Positions 34,714 through 43,188 of a stretch of DNA of 64,000 nucleotides are shown here, piece after piece. How positions within the stretch are numbered: position 1 is the stretch's first letter; the number at the start of each line of letters is the position of its first letter. Source of the stretch: Mucilaginibacter pedocola (GTDB taxonomy: Bacteria; Bacteroidota; Bacteroidia; Sphingobacteriales; Sphingobacteriaceae); contig NZ_MBTF01000002.1 of the NCBI RefSeq assembly GCF_002013915.1, positions 248,001 through 312,000 on the forward strand, given 5' to 3'. A model generated the notes under the pieces. The model ran no database searches. It was given only the letters and a program-made list of their open reading frames with translations, and was not told the DNA's origin. The position numbers were made by a program, and so were the translations under genes.

Positions 34714-37074
34714 ATGAAGTTTTATGCTATTGCCGCTGCGGTGTTGTTAAGCCTTGGCTTATCATTAAGTGCATCTGCCCAAAACAGTAACCCCGACTTG
34801 CTATCCCAACCCTGGAAAGCACTTTGGGTAACTGTGCCGAAACAGCCTCAACATGGTTATGGGATTTACCACTTCGCAAAATCTGTCGACCTGCCCACCA
34901 AGCCAGCGCGATTTGTGGTGCACGTATCGGCAGATAACAGGTATAAATTATATGTGAACCATACGCTGGTATCGCTTGGCCCGGCCCGTGGTGATATCTA
35001 TTATTGGAACTACGAAACGATCGATATTGCGCCTTACCTCATCGGCGGAAAAAACACCATCACTGCTTTAGTTTGGAACGATGGCGACGACCGCCCCGAG
35101 GCACAGATAAGCCACCGGACCGCATTTATCCTGCAGGGCGATACACCAATAGAAGAGGTTTTTAATACCGGTAATAGCTGGAAGAGTATCCGTAACGATG
35201 CTTATCAGCCTACACTTGGTGTTGGCTACGGCACCTACTACGTTGCTGGTCCCGGCGAATTGGTGGATATGCACAAAAGCGTAAAAAACTGGCAGGATAA
35301 CGATAGCGGCTGGCAAAACGCTCAGCCAATAGATAGAGGTAAACCAAAGGGTATAACAGATGCTTTCGGCTGGATGCTGGTACCATCATCATTGCCGCAA
35401 ATGGAAATGAAAATGCAGCGCATCGCTTCGGTGCGGAAATCGGCTGGTGTAAATATTCCGGCTGGCTTCCCTGTTACCAAGGCAAGCTTTACTGTGCCTG
35501 CCAATACTAAAGCATCCTTCCTGCTCGATCAATCTTTCCTTACCAACGCTTACCTCACCGCCAATTTTAGTGGCGGCGATAACGCCGGCATATCCTTCAC
35601 TTACTGCGAATCGCCCATGAAGCCCGGCAGCTCCGCCAAACCCAACCGTAACGAGGTAGAGGGCTACCGTTTTGTGGGCCGTAAGGATAGCGTTATTTCC
35701 GATGGCTCGGCCAACCAAAGCTTCACCACCCTGGCTTTCCGCAGTTACAGGTATATATTGGTAAATATTTCTACAAAAGACGAACCGCTTACCATTGATG
35801 ATATTTACGGCACCTTTACAGGCTATCCGTTTAAATTCAACGCCAAACTAACAACAGGCAACCCGGAGTTACAACAGATGCTGGATATCGGTTTCCGTAC
35901 TGCACGCTCATGTGCTGTGGAAACCTATTTCGATTGCCCGTATTACGAGCAATTGCAATACATAGGCGACGGGCGTATACAAGCGCTGGTATCGTACTTC
36001 AACACCGGCGATGACCGCCTTGCCCGCAATGCCCTCAACCAAATGGACCACTCGCGTATAGCAGAAGGGCTTACGCTGAGCAGGCACCCATCATACAGTC
36101 CGCAAATTATTTCTACCTTCTCGCTTTGGTACATCAGTATGCTGCACGATTATTGGATGTACCGCAACGATGCCAACTTTGTGAAAGAGAAACTGGACGG
36201 GGCACGACAAGTGCTTGCCTTCTTCGCCAAATACCAGCAGGCAGATGGCTCACTGAAAAACACGCCCTACTGGAAGTTTGCCGATTGGGTGAGCACCAAA
36301 GGCTGGGATTACGGGCAGCCACCAAAAGATGCGCAGGGTAACAGCGCCCTGCTGGATATGCAATTGCTGTGGACGCTGCAGCAAGCCACAGAAATGGAAA
36401 CCAAAATGGGCTCTCCTTTTTATGCCGATATGTATCGCGCACGTGCTGCCAAACTCAAAGCAACCATCCAAAAGAAATATTGGGATGCTGCTAAAGGCTT
36501 TTATGCTGATGCCGGCGACAAGCAAACGTATTCGCAACATACCAATGCGTTGGCCATACTAAGCGGCGTCGCGGGCACAAATGCAACTGCCCTGGCAAAA
36601 AAATTAGAGAAAGATAGTACACTGGTACAATGCACCATCTATTTTAAATACTACCTGCACCAGGCGCTGGTGAAAGGCGGCCTGGGTAACGATTACATCA
36701 ACTGGCTTGATATCTGGCGCAACAACATCAAAATGGGCCTAACCACCTGGGCTGAAATAAGCGACCTGGAGCACGACCGCAGCGACTGCCACGCCTGGGG
36801 AGCCAGCCCCAATATTGAATTCTTCCGTACTGTGCTGGGTATAGATAGCTATGCTCCCGGCTTCAGCAAAATAAAAATAGAACCGCATTTAGGCACCATG
36901 GACAAAGCAAGCGGCGAAATACCGCACCCCAACGGCGTAGTAGCCGTAAACTATGCCAAAACCGGCAGCAAGTGGGCCATCAACATCACTCTGCCCATGC
37001 GTACCGATGGGGTACTGGTGTGGAAGGGGAAAAGCTACCCGTTAAAGGGCGGGAAGAATACGTTGAATATCTGA
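34714..37074 (+). CDS. GH78-like alpha-L-rhamnosidase family protein
   Basis: 786 residues with a signal peptide (about 1-22, SLSASAQ). Domain order follows bacterial alpha-L-rhamnosidases: an N-terminal galactose-binding-like beta sandwich (FVVHVSADNRYKLYVN), a second beta domain with AFRSYRYILVNI, an (alpha/alpha)6 barrel with the family motif DCPYYEQLQYIGDG (408-420), the WAEISDLE acidic segment with SDCHAWGASP following, and a C-terminal beta domain. The family frees rhamnose from plant or microbial glycans; the DCPYYEQL form diverges from the classical DCPQRDERLGW motif, so activity may differ. It is secreted. No SusC/SusD partner nearby. Confidence 0.85.
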   Translation: MKFYAIAAAVLLSLGLSLSASAQNSNPDLLSQPWKALWVTVPKQPQHGYGIYHFAKSVDLPTKPARFVVHVSADNRYKLYVNHTLVSLGPARGDIYYWNYETIDIAPYLIGGKNTITALVWNDGDDRPEAQISHRTAFILQGDTPIEEVFNTGNSWKSIRNDAYQPTLGVGYGTYYVAGPGELVDMHKSVKNWQDNDSGWQNAQPIDRGKPKGITDAFGWMLVPSSLPQMEMKMQRIASVRKSAGVNIPAGFPVTKASFTVPANTKASFLLDQSFLTNAYLTANFSGGDNAGISFTYCESPMKPGSSAKPNRNEVEGYRFVGRKDSVISDGSANQSFTTLAFRSYRYILVNISTKDEPLTIDDIYGTFTGYPFKFNAKLTTGNPELQQMLDIGFRTARSCAVETYFDCPYYEQLQYIGDGRIQALVSYFNTGDDRLARNALNQMDHSRIAEGLTLSRHPSYSPQIISTFSLWYISMLHDYWMYRNDANFVKEKLDGARQVLAFFAKYQQADGSLKNTPYWKFADWVSTKGWDYGQPPKDAQGNSALLDMQLLWTLQQATEMETKMGSPFYADMYRARAAKLKATIQKKYWDAAKGFYADAGDKQTYSQHTNALAILSGVAGTNATALAKKLEKDSTLVQCTIYFKYYLHQALVKGGLGNDYINWLDIWRNNIKMGLTTWAEISDLEHDRSDCHAWGASPNIEFFRTVLGIDSYAPGFSKIKIEPHLGTMDKASGEIPHPNGVVAVNYAKTGSKWAINITLPMRTDGVLVWKGKSYPLKGGKNTLNI

Positions 37075-37616
37075 ACCATCATTCGCTTGATCTGAGGATT
37101 TTCAGATGCTGGATTTCCAGTTGCGGCCATAACACGTTAGCAACATAGGAAATCAAAGAATCATTAAATCAAGCGAACAGCGAAGCCCTCTTGAGTGCCG
37201 ATAAAGAACAATTACCCTACGAAAAATCACGGTTCAGAACTAATCGGTGTGATCATCTTCCAATCGGTGAAATCTCCTACAAAAAAAATCCTGCTTGATC
37301 TTTTAATCTTGAAATCCTGTTAAATAGCCCACACTGGTAAATCGTGTCACTTTTTCCACCAACATTCGTGTCTTGTTTACACAATGTCATAATGCCTTGT
37401 TAAAATATAGCAAGGCAAACCTTTTTAAAAATAAAGCGGTTAATTAGCCAGCACATTTATTATGCGCGAAAGTTTTGTGCTTTGTAGTATTAATGCAGGG
37501 TTAAGATTTAATAAAGTATAGTGTTTTAATATACATTTATACTTATTTATTATTAAAAATGTGATATTTACAAACTCTAAAACCAAATAACGAACTACCG
37601 TTAATATTACCTGTTA
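37075..37616. other. 542-bp gap upstream of the pentose phosphate block
   Basis: The left part holds a 96-bp inverted repeat (arms TTCGCTTGAT 37082-37091 and ATCAAGCGAA 37168-37177), a further repeat fragment near 37290 and a weak hairpin TGCCTTG/CAAGGCA near 37400. The right part, from about 37430, is strongly AT-rich and must contain the promoter of the polyphosphate glucokinase gene, but no single box stands out. No gene or RNA is recognised. Confidence 0.6.
37082..37177. repeat. Inverted repeat with TTCGCTTGAT ends
   Basis: Exact 10-bp arms, immediately after the GH78-like stop codon. Position resembles that of the other palindromic elements in this window. Confidence 0.45.
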
Positions 37617-38372
37617 ATGAAAACAACACCCTCGGCTATAAAGATCCTTTCCATCGATATCGGCGGCTCGAGCATCAAAGGAACTATACTGGATAGTAAA
37701 GGCAACCTGAAGATGGACTATAAAAAAGTGGTTACGCCATCGCCTGCCAATCCCGAAAATGTTATCAAGTCTATAAAAACACTGGTGCAAAATTTCCCGG
37801 CCTATGATAAAGTATCGGTGGGTTTTCCCGGTTATGTGCGTAATGGCATCGTGAAAACAGCCCCGAATTTGGGCAATGAGTTTTGGAAAGATGTAAACTT
37901 TTGTTCAAAGCTTGTAGAGGCCCTTGGTAAAGATACGCAAGTAGTGAACGATGCCGATATGCAGGGCCTTGGTGTAGTTAGCGGCAAGGGACTGGAGATG
38001 GTGATCACTCTGGGCACCGGTTTCGGCACGGCTTTATTAATGGACGGGCATTTGCTCCCTCACCTGGAAATTGCGCACCACCCGGTATCAAAAGGCCGCG
38101 ACTATGACGAGTACATAGGCGACCGCGCACTTGACAAAGAGGGCGTAAAAAAATGGAACAGCCGTATTAAGAAGGTTTTCAAGATAATGAAGACCGTTTT
38201 CAACTACGACTACCTGTATATAGGTGGCGGCAATTCCGACAAGCTTAATTTTAAGCTGGATAAAAACATGAAAATTGTTACCAATGCCGATGGCATTAAG
38301 GGCGGGGCGAGATTGTGGCAGGAAGATAAACACCCGGTTACACACGTTGCCATGGCAACGCCTACTAAATAA
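37617..38372 (+). CDS. ppgK: Polyphosphate glucokinase (ROK family)
   Basis: 251 residues, typical for polyphosphate-dependent glucokinase. The phosphate-binding start LSIDIGGSSIKGT, the polyphosphate-glucokinase block TPSPANPENVI, the GFPGYVRNGIVKTAPNLG glucose-contact region, the catalytic Asp in VNDADMQGLG, and GTGFGTALLMDG are in order. The enzyme makes glucose-6-phosphate from glucose using inorganic polyphosphate (often also ATP). It is the first gene of the pentose phosphate block, 30 bp before tkt, so glucose freed by the neighbouring glycosidases could enter the pathway directly without ATP. Confidence 0.9.
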   Translation: MKTTPSAIKILSIDIGGSSIKGTILDSKGNLKMDYKKVVTPSPANPENVIKSIKTLVQNFPAYDKVSVGFPGYVRNGIVKTAPNLGNEFWKDVNFCSKLVEALGKDTQVVNDADMQGLGVVSGKGLEMVITLGTGFGTALLMDGHLLPHLEIAHHPVSKGRDYDEYIGDRALDKEGVKKWNSRIKKVFKIMKTVFNYDYLYIGGGNSDKLNFKLDKNMKIVTNADGIKGGARLWQEDKHPVTHVAMATPTK

Positions 38373-38402
38373 TTACCTTTTCTCTTTTTTAAATACATTA
38401 CG

Positions 38403-40409
38403 ATGGAAAAACCAAACGCAGCGCTTGAAACACTAGCGATCGATACCGTAAGGATCCTATCTGCAGATGCAGTACAAAAAGCAAATTCGGGCCACCCCGG
38501 CACAGCAATGGCGCTGGCACCTATGGGCCATGTTTTATGGACCAAGTTTTTGAACTATAACCCCAAGAACCCCGATTTTGCTAACCGCGACAGGTTTATC
38601 CTTTCGGCCGGCCACGCTTGTATTTTACAGTACAACTTTTTGTATTTAACCGGTTACGATCTTTCGTTAGATGATATCAAGGCTTTCCGTCAGCTAAACA
38701 GCAAAACCGCCGGCCACCCCGAATACGGTTTGGCCCCGGGTGTTGATGTTACCACCGGCCCGCTTGGCCAGGGTTTTGCCAACGGTGTTGGTTTTGCTAT
38801 TGCACAAAAATATTTAGCTGCCCGCTACAACAAACCGGGTTTCGACCTTTTCAATTATAAAGTATACTCTATTGTGAGCGATGGCGACATGATGGAAGGT
38901 GTAACTTCTGAAGCAGCTTCTTTAGCAGGCCACTTGGAGTTGGGTAACCTGATCTACTTGTACGATGATAACCACATCTCTATCGAGGGCAGCACCAACA
39001 TCGCCTTCAACGAAGATGTAAGCGCACGTTTCCGCTCATACGGCTGGCATGTACAGGAAATTGCCGACGTAAACGATACACATGCGTTAGAACTGGCATT
39101 GATCAATGCAAAATCTGAAACACAAAAACCATCGCTTATCCGCGTTCGCTCGCTGATAGCTTACGGTAGCCCTAACAAATCGGGTACTGCAGGTTCGCAC
39201 GGTTCGCCACTGGGTGCCGATGAGATAAAACTGGTAAAAGAGTTCTTCGGTTTCGACCCTGAGAAATCGTTCAATGTGCCTGCCGAAGTATTGGAATATT
39301 ACCATGCAAAAGGCGCACGCGGCGAAAAAACCGAAGCCAAATGGAACGAGCTTTTTGCTAAATACAAAGAGAAATATCCTGAACTGGCAGCTGAGTACGA
39401 AACCGCAGTAGCTGGTGGATTGCCAGAAGGCTGGGCTGATAAATTGCCGGTATTTAAAGGTACCGACCCTAAAATGGCTACCCGCCAGGCATCGGGCAAA
39501 GTACTTAACGCCGTTGCAGCAAGCCTGCCAACTTTGTTAGGTGGCGCAGCTGACTTAGCACCATCTACCGAAACCAACCTGAAAGAGTTCGACTCGTTCA
39601 CATCTGAGAACCGTGCCGGCCGCAACTTCCACTTCGGTATCCGCGAGCATGCTATGGGTTCGGCCCTTAACGGTATGGCCTTAACAAAAGGTTTATTGCC
39701 GTTCGGCGCTACCTTCCTGCAGTTTGCTGATTATATGCGCCCGCCGATCCGTTTGGCGGCCATCATGAAGATAAGCCCGATATTTGTTTACACCCACGAT
39801 AGTATTGGTTTGGGCGAGGATGGTACTACTCACCAGCCTATTGAGCACCTGGCAACCCTTCGCGCTATCCCTAACGTAACTGTTTTACGCCCGGCTGATG
39901 CCAACGAAACTTCATACGCCTGGAAAGTGGCCATCGAGAAAAAAGGCGGCCCAACTGTATTGATATTCACCCGCCAAGCATTGCCTATCCTCGATCAGGA
40001 TAAATACGGTAAAGCAAGCGGTGTGGAAAAAGGTGCTTATGTAGTATCTGAAGCCAGCAAAGCTATCGACCTGATATTATTGGCAACAGGCTCGGAAGTG
40101 GCCCTGGCCATGCAGGCGCAAGAAAAACTGGAAGCCGAAGGCATATCTACCCGCGTAGTAAGTATGCCATCTTGGGAGCTTTTCGAAGCACAGGATGCTG
40201 CTTACAAAGAATCGGTATTGCCAAAAGCAAGCCGTAAACGTTTGGCCATTGAAATGGCATCGCCGCAAGGCTGGCACAAATACACCACCGACGAAGGCGA
40301 TGTATTAGCCATGACCACCTTTGGCGAATCGGCCCCTGCAGACGAATTGTACAAACACTTCGGCTTCACGGTAGATAACGTAGTTAAAAAAGCGAAAGCT
40401 ATTTTATAG
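38403..40409 (+). CDS. tkt: Transketolase
   Basis: 668 residues, full-length. Thiamine pyrophosphate domain: NSGHPGTAMALAPMGHVLW, GPLGQGFANGVG and the GDG...N motif SDGDMMEGVTSEAASLAGH with DDNHISIEG; the pyrimidine domain follows with REHAMGSALNGMAL (catalytic Glu) and DSIGLGEDGTTHQPIEHL; a C-terminal transketolase domain ends the protein. It moves two-carbon units between sugar phosphates in the non-oxidative pentose phosphate pathway. It lies between ppgK and rpiA; the tkt-rpiA gap of 82 bp is filled by a hairpin. Confidence 0.96.
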   Translation: MEKPNAALETLAIDTVRILSADAVQKANSGHPGTAMALAPMGHVLWTKFLNYNPKNPDFANRDRFILSAGHACILQYNFLYLTGYDLSLDDIKAFRQLNSKTAGHPEYGLAPGVDVTTGPLGQGFANGVGFAIAQKYLAARYNKPGFDLFNYKVYSIVSDGDMMEGVTSEAASLAGHLELGNLIYLYDDNHISIEGSTNIAFNEDVSARFRSYGWHVQEIADVNDTHALELALINAKSETQKPSLIRVRSLIAYGSPNKSGTAGSHGSPLGADEIKLVKEFFGFDPEKSFNVPAEVLEYYHAKGARGEKTEAKWNELFAKYKEKYPELAAEYETAVAGGLPEGWADKLPVFKGTDPKMATRQASGKVLNAVAASLPTLLGGAADLAPSTETNLKEFDSFTSENRAGRNFHFGIREHAMGSALNGMALTKGLLPFGATFLQFADYMRPPIRLAAIMKISPIFVYTHDSIGLGEDGTTHQPIEHLATLRAIPNVTVLRPADANETSYAWKVAIEKKGGPTVLIFTRQALPILDQDKYGKASGVEKGAYVVSEASKAIDLILLATGSEVALAMQAQEKLEAEGISTRVVSMPSWELFEAQDAAYKESVLPKASRKRLAIEMASPQGWHKYTTDEGDVLAMTTFGESAPADELYKHFGFTVDNVVKKAKAIL

Positions 40410-40410
40410 A

Positions 40411-40486
40411 TGTGAGATATTAGATATGAGATTTGAGATAAAAGAGGCTTCCTGTCTCACGTCTCAAATCTCACATCTCAAATCTA
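40411..40486. repeat. Hairpin element between tkt and rpiA
   Basis: GAGATTTGAGA (40428-40438) pairs exactly with TCTCAAATCTC (40462-40472), with further imperfect pairing outside (ATTAGATATG against TCACATCTCAAATCTA). The rpiA frame runs open through it, but the rpiA start is downstream. Confidence 0.55.
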
Positions 40487-40491
40487 AAACA

Positions 40492-41187
40492 ATGAGTTTA
40501 ATCAGCGAGCTAAAATGGTCTTCCGAGATCATTAACCAAAGCGGAAAGCAAAAGGTAGCGCAGCAAATTGCCGGCATGGTTAAGGATGGCGATGTGCTGG
40601 GTATTGGCTCGGGCTCTACGGTATACATGGCATTGTTAGCGATAGCAGAACGCATTAAAACCGAAAAGCTGAACGTACTGGGCATACCAACATCGGTAGA
40701 AATATCGATGTTCTGCAGTAAGCTGGGCATCCCCATGACAACGCTTTACGAGCATACGCCCAATTGGCTTTTTGATGGTGCCGATGAGGTTGACCCGAAA
40801 AACAGCCTGATTAAAGGCCGCGGCGGGGCAATGTTTAAAGAGAAGCTGCTGATAGCCAGCAGTCCGCGTAATTACATTATTGTTGATGATAGTAAGATAG
40901 TGGAGAAGATAAACACCAACTTCCCTATCCCTATCGAAGTGTTCCCGCAGGCATTGTTGCATGTAGAGGCTGAACTGAAGAAGTTAGGCGCAAACAGCAT
41001 TGTACTGCGCCCGGCGAAAGGGAAGGATGGCCCGGTGATAACCGAAAACAATAATTTGATTTTGGATTGCTACTTTAACGAAGTGCCCGACACTATGGAA
41101 CGCGATATTAAAAGCATAACCGGCGTAATAGAAAGCGGGCTTTTTATAGGCTATTCATTAGAGATACTGGTAGCGAAGAACGAATAA
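40492..41187 (+). CDS. rpiA: Ribose-5-phosphate isomerase A
   Basis: 231 residues from the ATG at 40492 (MSLISELKW); the upstream in-frame ATG at 40426 lies in the hairpin and adds a non-conserved leader. Motifs of RpiA are all present: LGIGSGSTVYMAL (phosphate loop), DGADEVDPKNSLIKGRGGA (active-site Asp and the KGRGGA loop), FKEKLLIASS, and the EVFPQAL segment. It interconverts ribose-5-phosphate and ribulose-5-phosphate. Confidence 0.95.
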   Translation: MSLISELKWSSEIINQSGKQKVAQQIAGMVKDGDVLGIGSGSTVYMALLAIAERIKTEKLNVLGIPTSVEISMFCSKLGIPMTTLYEHTPNWLFDGADEVDPKNSLIKGRGGAMFKEKLLIASSPRNYIIVDDSKIVEKINTNFPIPIEVFPQALLHVEAELKKLGANSIVLRPAKGKDGPVITENNNLILDCYFNEVPDTMERDIKSITGVIESGLFIGYSLEILVAKNE

Positions 41188-41315
41188 GCAGGTTTTTACG
41201 CTGCTATAGCAAAAGGATGAGAATAGGGTTACACTATCCCCTTGTTTATTCATCAATTTTGCTGAAAATTAATACATCTACTAAAGAAAAAACGAACAAT
41301 TAAATATTCCTGAAT

Positions 41316-42410
41316 ATGGCAAACAACGTTAAACAAATACATGGTTTTGGCCAAAGCATCTGGCTGGACTTTATCGACCGCGAAATTATTTCGTCGGGTA
41401 AATTGCAAAAGCTGATCGATGAGGATGGCGTAAGAGGCGTAACCTCTAACCCGGCTATTTTCGAAAAAGCGATCACAAGCAGCTCTGACTATAATGAGGA
41501 TATTAAAACCTTAGGTGCTGAAGCTAAAACTACCGAAGAGTTATTTTTCGGCTTAGCTATAAAAGATATCCAGGCAGCTTGCGACCTGTTTTTACCCGTG
41601 TATAACGAAGAGCCAAAAGGTGGCGACGGTTATGTGAGTTTAGAAGTATCTCCGTTTTTGGCGCTTGACGCCGAGGGTACCGCCAAACAGGCAGAAGAAC
41701 TTTGGCACAAAGTTGACCGCAAAAACGTAATGATCAAAATACCGGGTACAAAACCGGGCTTGAAAGCTATACAAGAATCTATCGCAAAAGGCATCAACAT
41801 CAACGTTACTTTGCTTTTCGGTTTAGAGCGTTACGAAGAAGTGGCTCTTGCCTACATCGCAGGTTTGGAAGAGCACTTAGCTGCCGGCCATAAAATTGCA
41901 CACATATCTTCAGTAGCCAGCTTCTTCCTGAGCCGTATCGACGTAGCCGTTGACCCGCTGTTAGAAGAAAAAGGCGAGAAAGCTTTAGTTGGCGAGGTTG
42001 CTATCGCATCAGCCAAAAAAGCATACGAAATTTACAAAAAAGTATTCAGCGGCGAGCGCTGGGAAAAACTGGCCGCCGAAGGCGCACAAACACAGCGTTT
42101 GCTTTGGGCAAGTACAGGTAGCAAAAACCCTGCTTTCAAAGACACCAAATACGTAGAAGCTTTGATCGGCCCTGAAACTGTTGATACCGTTCCGTTGGAA
42201 ACTGTTGACGCTTTCCGCGACCACGGTATTGCTGCCAATACTTTAGAGTTAGGTTTAGATGAAGCAACCGCTACTTTGGCAAAACTGCCTGGCCTGGGTA
42301 TTGATCTGGATGCCATCACCCAAAAACTGGAAGATGAAGGTATCGAGAAATTCAACAAGCCTTTCGAAAAATTGCTGAAAGCTATAGAAGAGCAAAAAGC
42401 GAAAGTATAA
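41316..42410 (+). CDS. tal: Transaldolase
   Basis: 364 residues, the length of the larger bacterial transaldolases (Tal of the actinobacterial/cyanobacterial subfamily rather than the 215-residue TalC type). Conserved blocks: GVTSNPAIFEKAI, YVSLEVSPFLALD, the Schiff-base Lys in VMIKIPGTKPGL, NINVTLLFGLERYEEVA, HISSVASFFLSRID, and QRLLWASTGSKNP. It transfers dihydroxyacetone between sugar phosphates. 128 bp after rpiA and 153 bp before the HAD gene. Confidence 0.95.
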   Translation: MANNVKQIHGFGQSIWLDFIDREIISSGKLQKLIDEDGVRGVTSNPAIFEKAITSSSDYNEDIKTLGAEAKTTEELFFGLAIKDIQAACDLFLPVYNEEPKGGDGYVSLEVSPFLALDAEGTAKQAEELWHKVDRKNVMIKIPGTKPGLKAIQESIAKGININVTLLFGLERYEEVALAYIAGLEEHLAAGHKIAHISSVASFFLSRIDVAVDPLLEEKGEKALVGEVAIASAKKAYEIYKKVFSGERWEKLAAEGAQTQRLLWASTGSKNPAFKDTKYVEALIGPETVDTVPLETVDAFRDHGIAANTLELGLDEATATLAKLPGLGIDLDAITQKLEDEGIEKFNKPFEKLLKAIEEQKAKV

Positions 42411-42420
42411 AGACAAATAG

Positions 42421-42518
42421 TTCCCCTCTTGAGAGGGGTTAGGGGTGTGTTAACCCGCTTGGCTAACACACCCCTGCATTTGCGCTCATTCCCGGCACGC
42501 CCCCTCTCGAGAGGGGAA
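42421..42518. repeat. 98-bp hairpin between tal and the HAD gene
   Basis: The outer arms TTCCCCTCTTGAGAGGGG and CCCCTCTCGAGAGGGGAA pair with one mismatch, and each is itself palindromic. The inner arms AGGGGTGTGTTA and TAACACACCCCT pair exactly. Starts 11 bp after the tal stop. Confidence 0.7.
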
Positions 42519-42563
42519 TTACCGTAGTACCTTTCATACATCTACAGGTTTAATTCACTACCA

Positions 42564-43187
42564 ATGAAATACACCGATCTTAAGATACTTTTTTTTGACG
42601 TGGGCGGCATTTTGCTGACCAACGGATGGGGACACGAATCGCGTAAGCTGGCCGCCGAAAAATTCGGGCTGGATTACGAAGAGGTGAACGCCCTGCACAA
42701 CTTCATTTTCAACGTGTACGAAATTGGCAGCATCACGCTCGACCAGTACCTCGATACCGTTATCTTCAATCATCCCCGCGAATTTGTCCGCGAAGATTTT
42801 AAAGAATTTATGTACGCGCAGTCGAAAGAGCTGCCGCACATGCTGGCCTACCTTAAAGAGTGGAAAAAGAATTGCGGCTTCCGCGTAATATCCATCAATA
42901 ATGAAGGCAAAGAACTGAACGATTACCGCGTGAAGAAGTTTAAACTTCACGAGGCTTTCGACGCATTTATCTCATCGTGCGAGGTAAAAATGCGCAAACC
43001 CGACCCGGGTATATGGCAATTAGCCATGGGTATTGCCCAGGCCACGCCCGAGCAATGCGTGTATTTCGATGACCGCATTATGTTCGTAAAAACCGCCGAG
43101 AAACTGGGCATACGTGCCTTTCAGCATACCGATTTCGAGAAAACAAAAGAAATATTGAACCAACTAAAAGACGAAAACCTCAAGTAA
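42564..43187 (+). CDS. HAD-superfamily phosphatase (HAD-IA, YihX-like), coupled to gnd
   Basis: 207 residues. Motif I is FFDVGGILL with nucleophile Asp12 and Gly14 in place of the usual second Asp, as in YihX-type enzymes; motif II is Ser110 in VISIN; motif III is Lys145 in MRKPDPG; motif IV is the acidic pair in YFDDR (169-170). The cap is the small helical type. The stop codon is one base from the gnd ATG, so the two are probably translationally coupled. Candidate roles: removal of 4-phosphoerythronate, an inhibitor of 6-phosphogluconate dehydrogenase, or release of glucose from glucose-1-phosphate for ppgK. Both are inference; the substrate is not readable. Confidence 0.82.
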   Translation: MKYTDLKILFFDVGGILLTNGWGHESRKLAAEKFGLDYEEVNALHNFIFNVYEIGSITLDQYLDTVIFNHPREFVREDFKEFMYAQSKELPHMLAYLKEWKKNCGFRVISINNEGKELNDYRVKKFKLHEAFDAFISSCEVKMRKPDPGIWQLAMGIAQATPEQCVYFDDRIMFVKTAEKLGIRAFQHTDFEKTKEILNQLKDENLK

Positions 43188-43188
43188 C

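Noticed and set aside
40426-40491. Longer start for rpiA
   Set aside because: The added residues come from the hairpin and are not conserved in RpiA.
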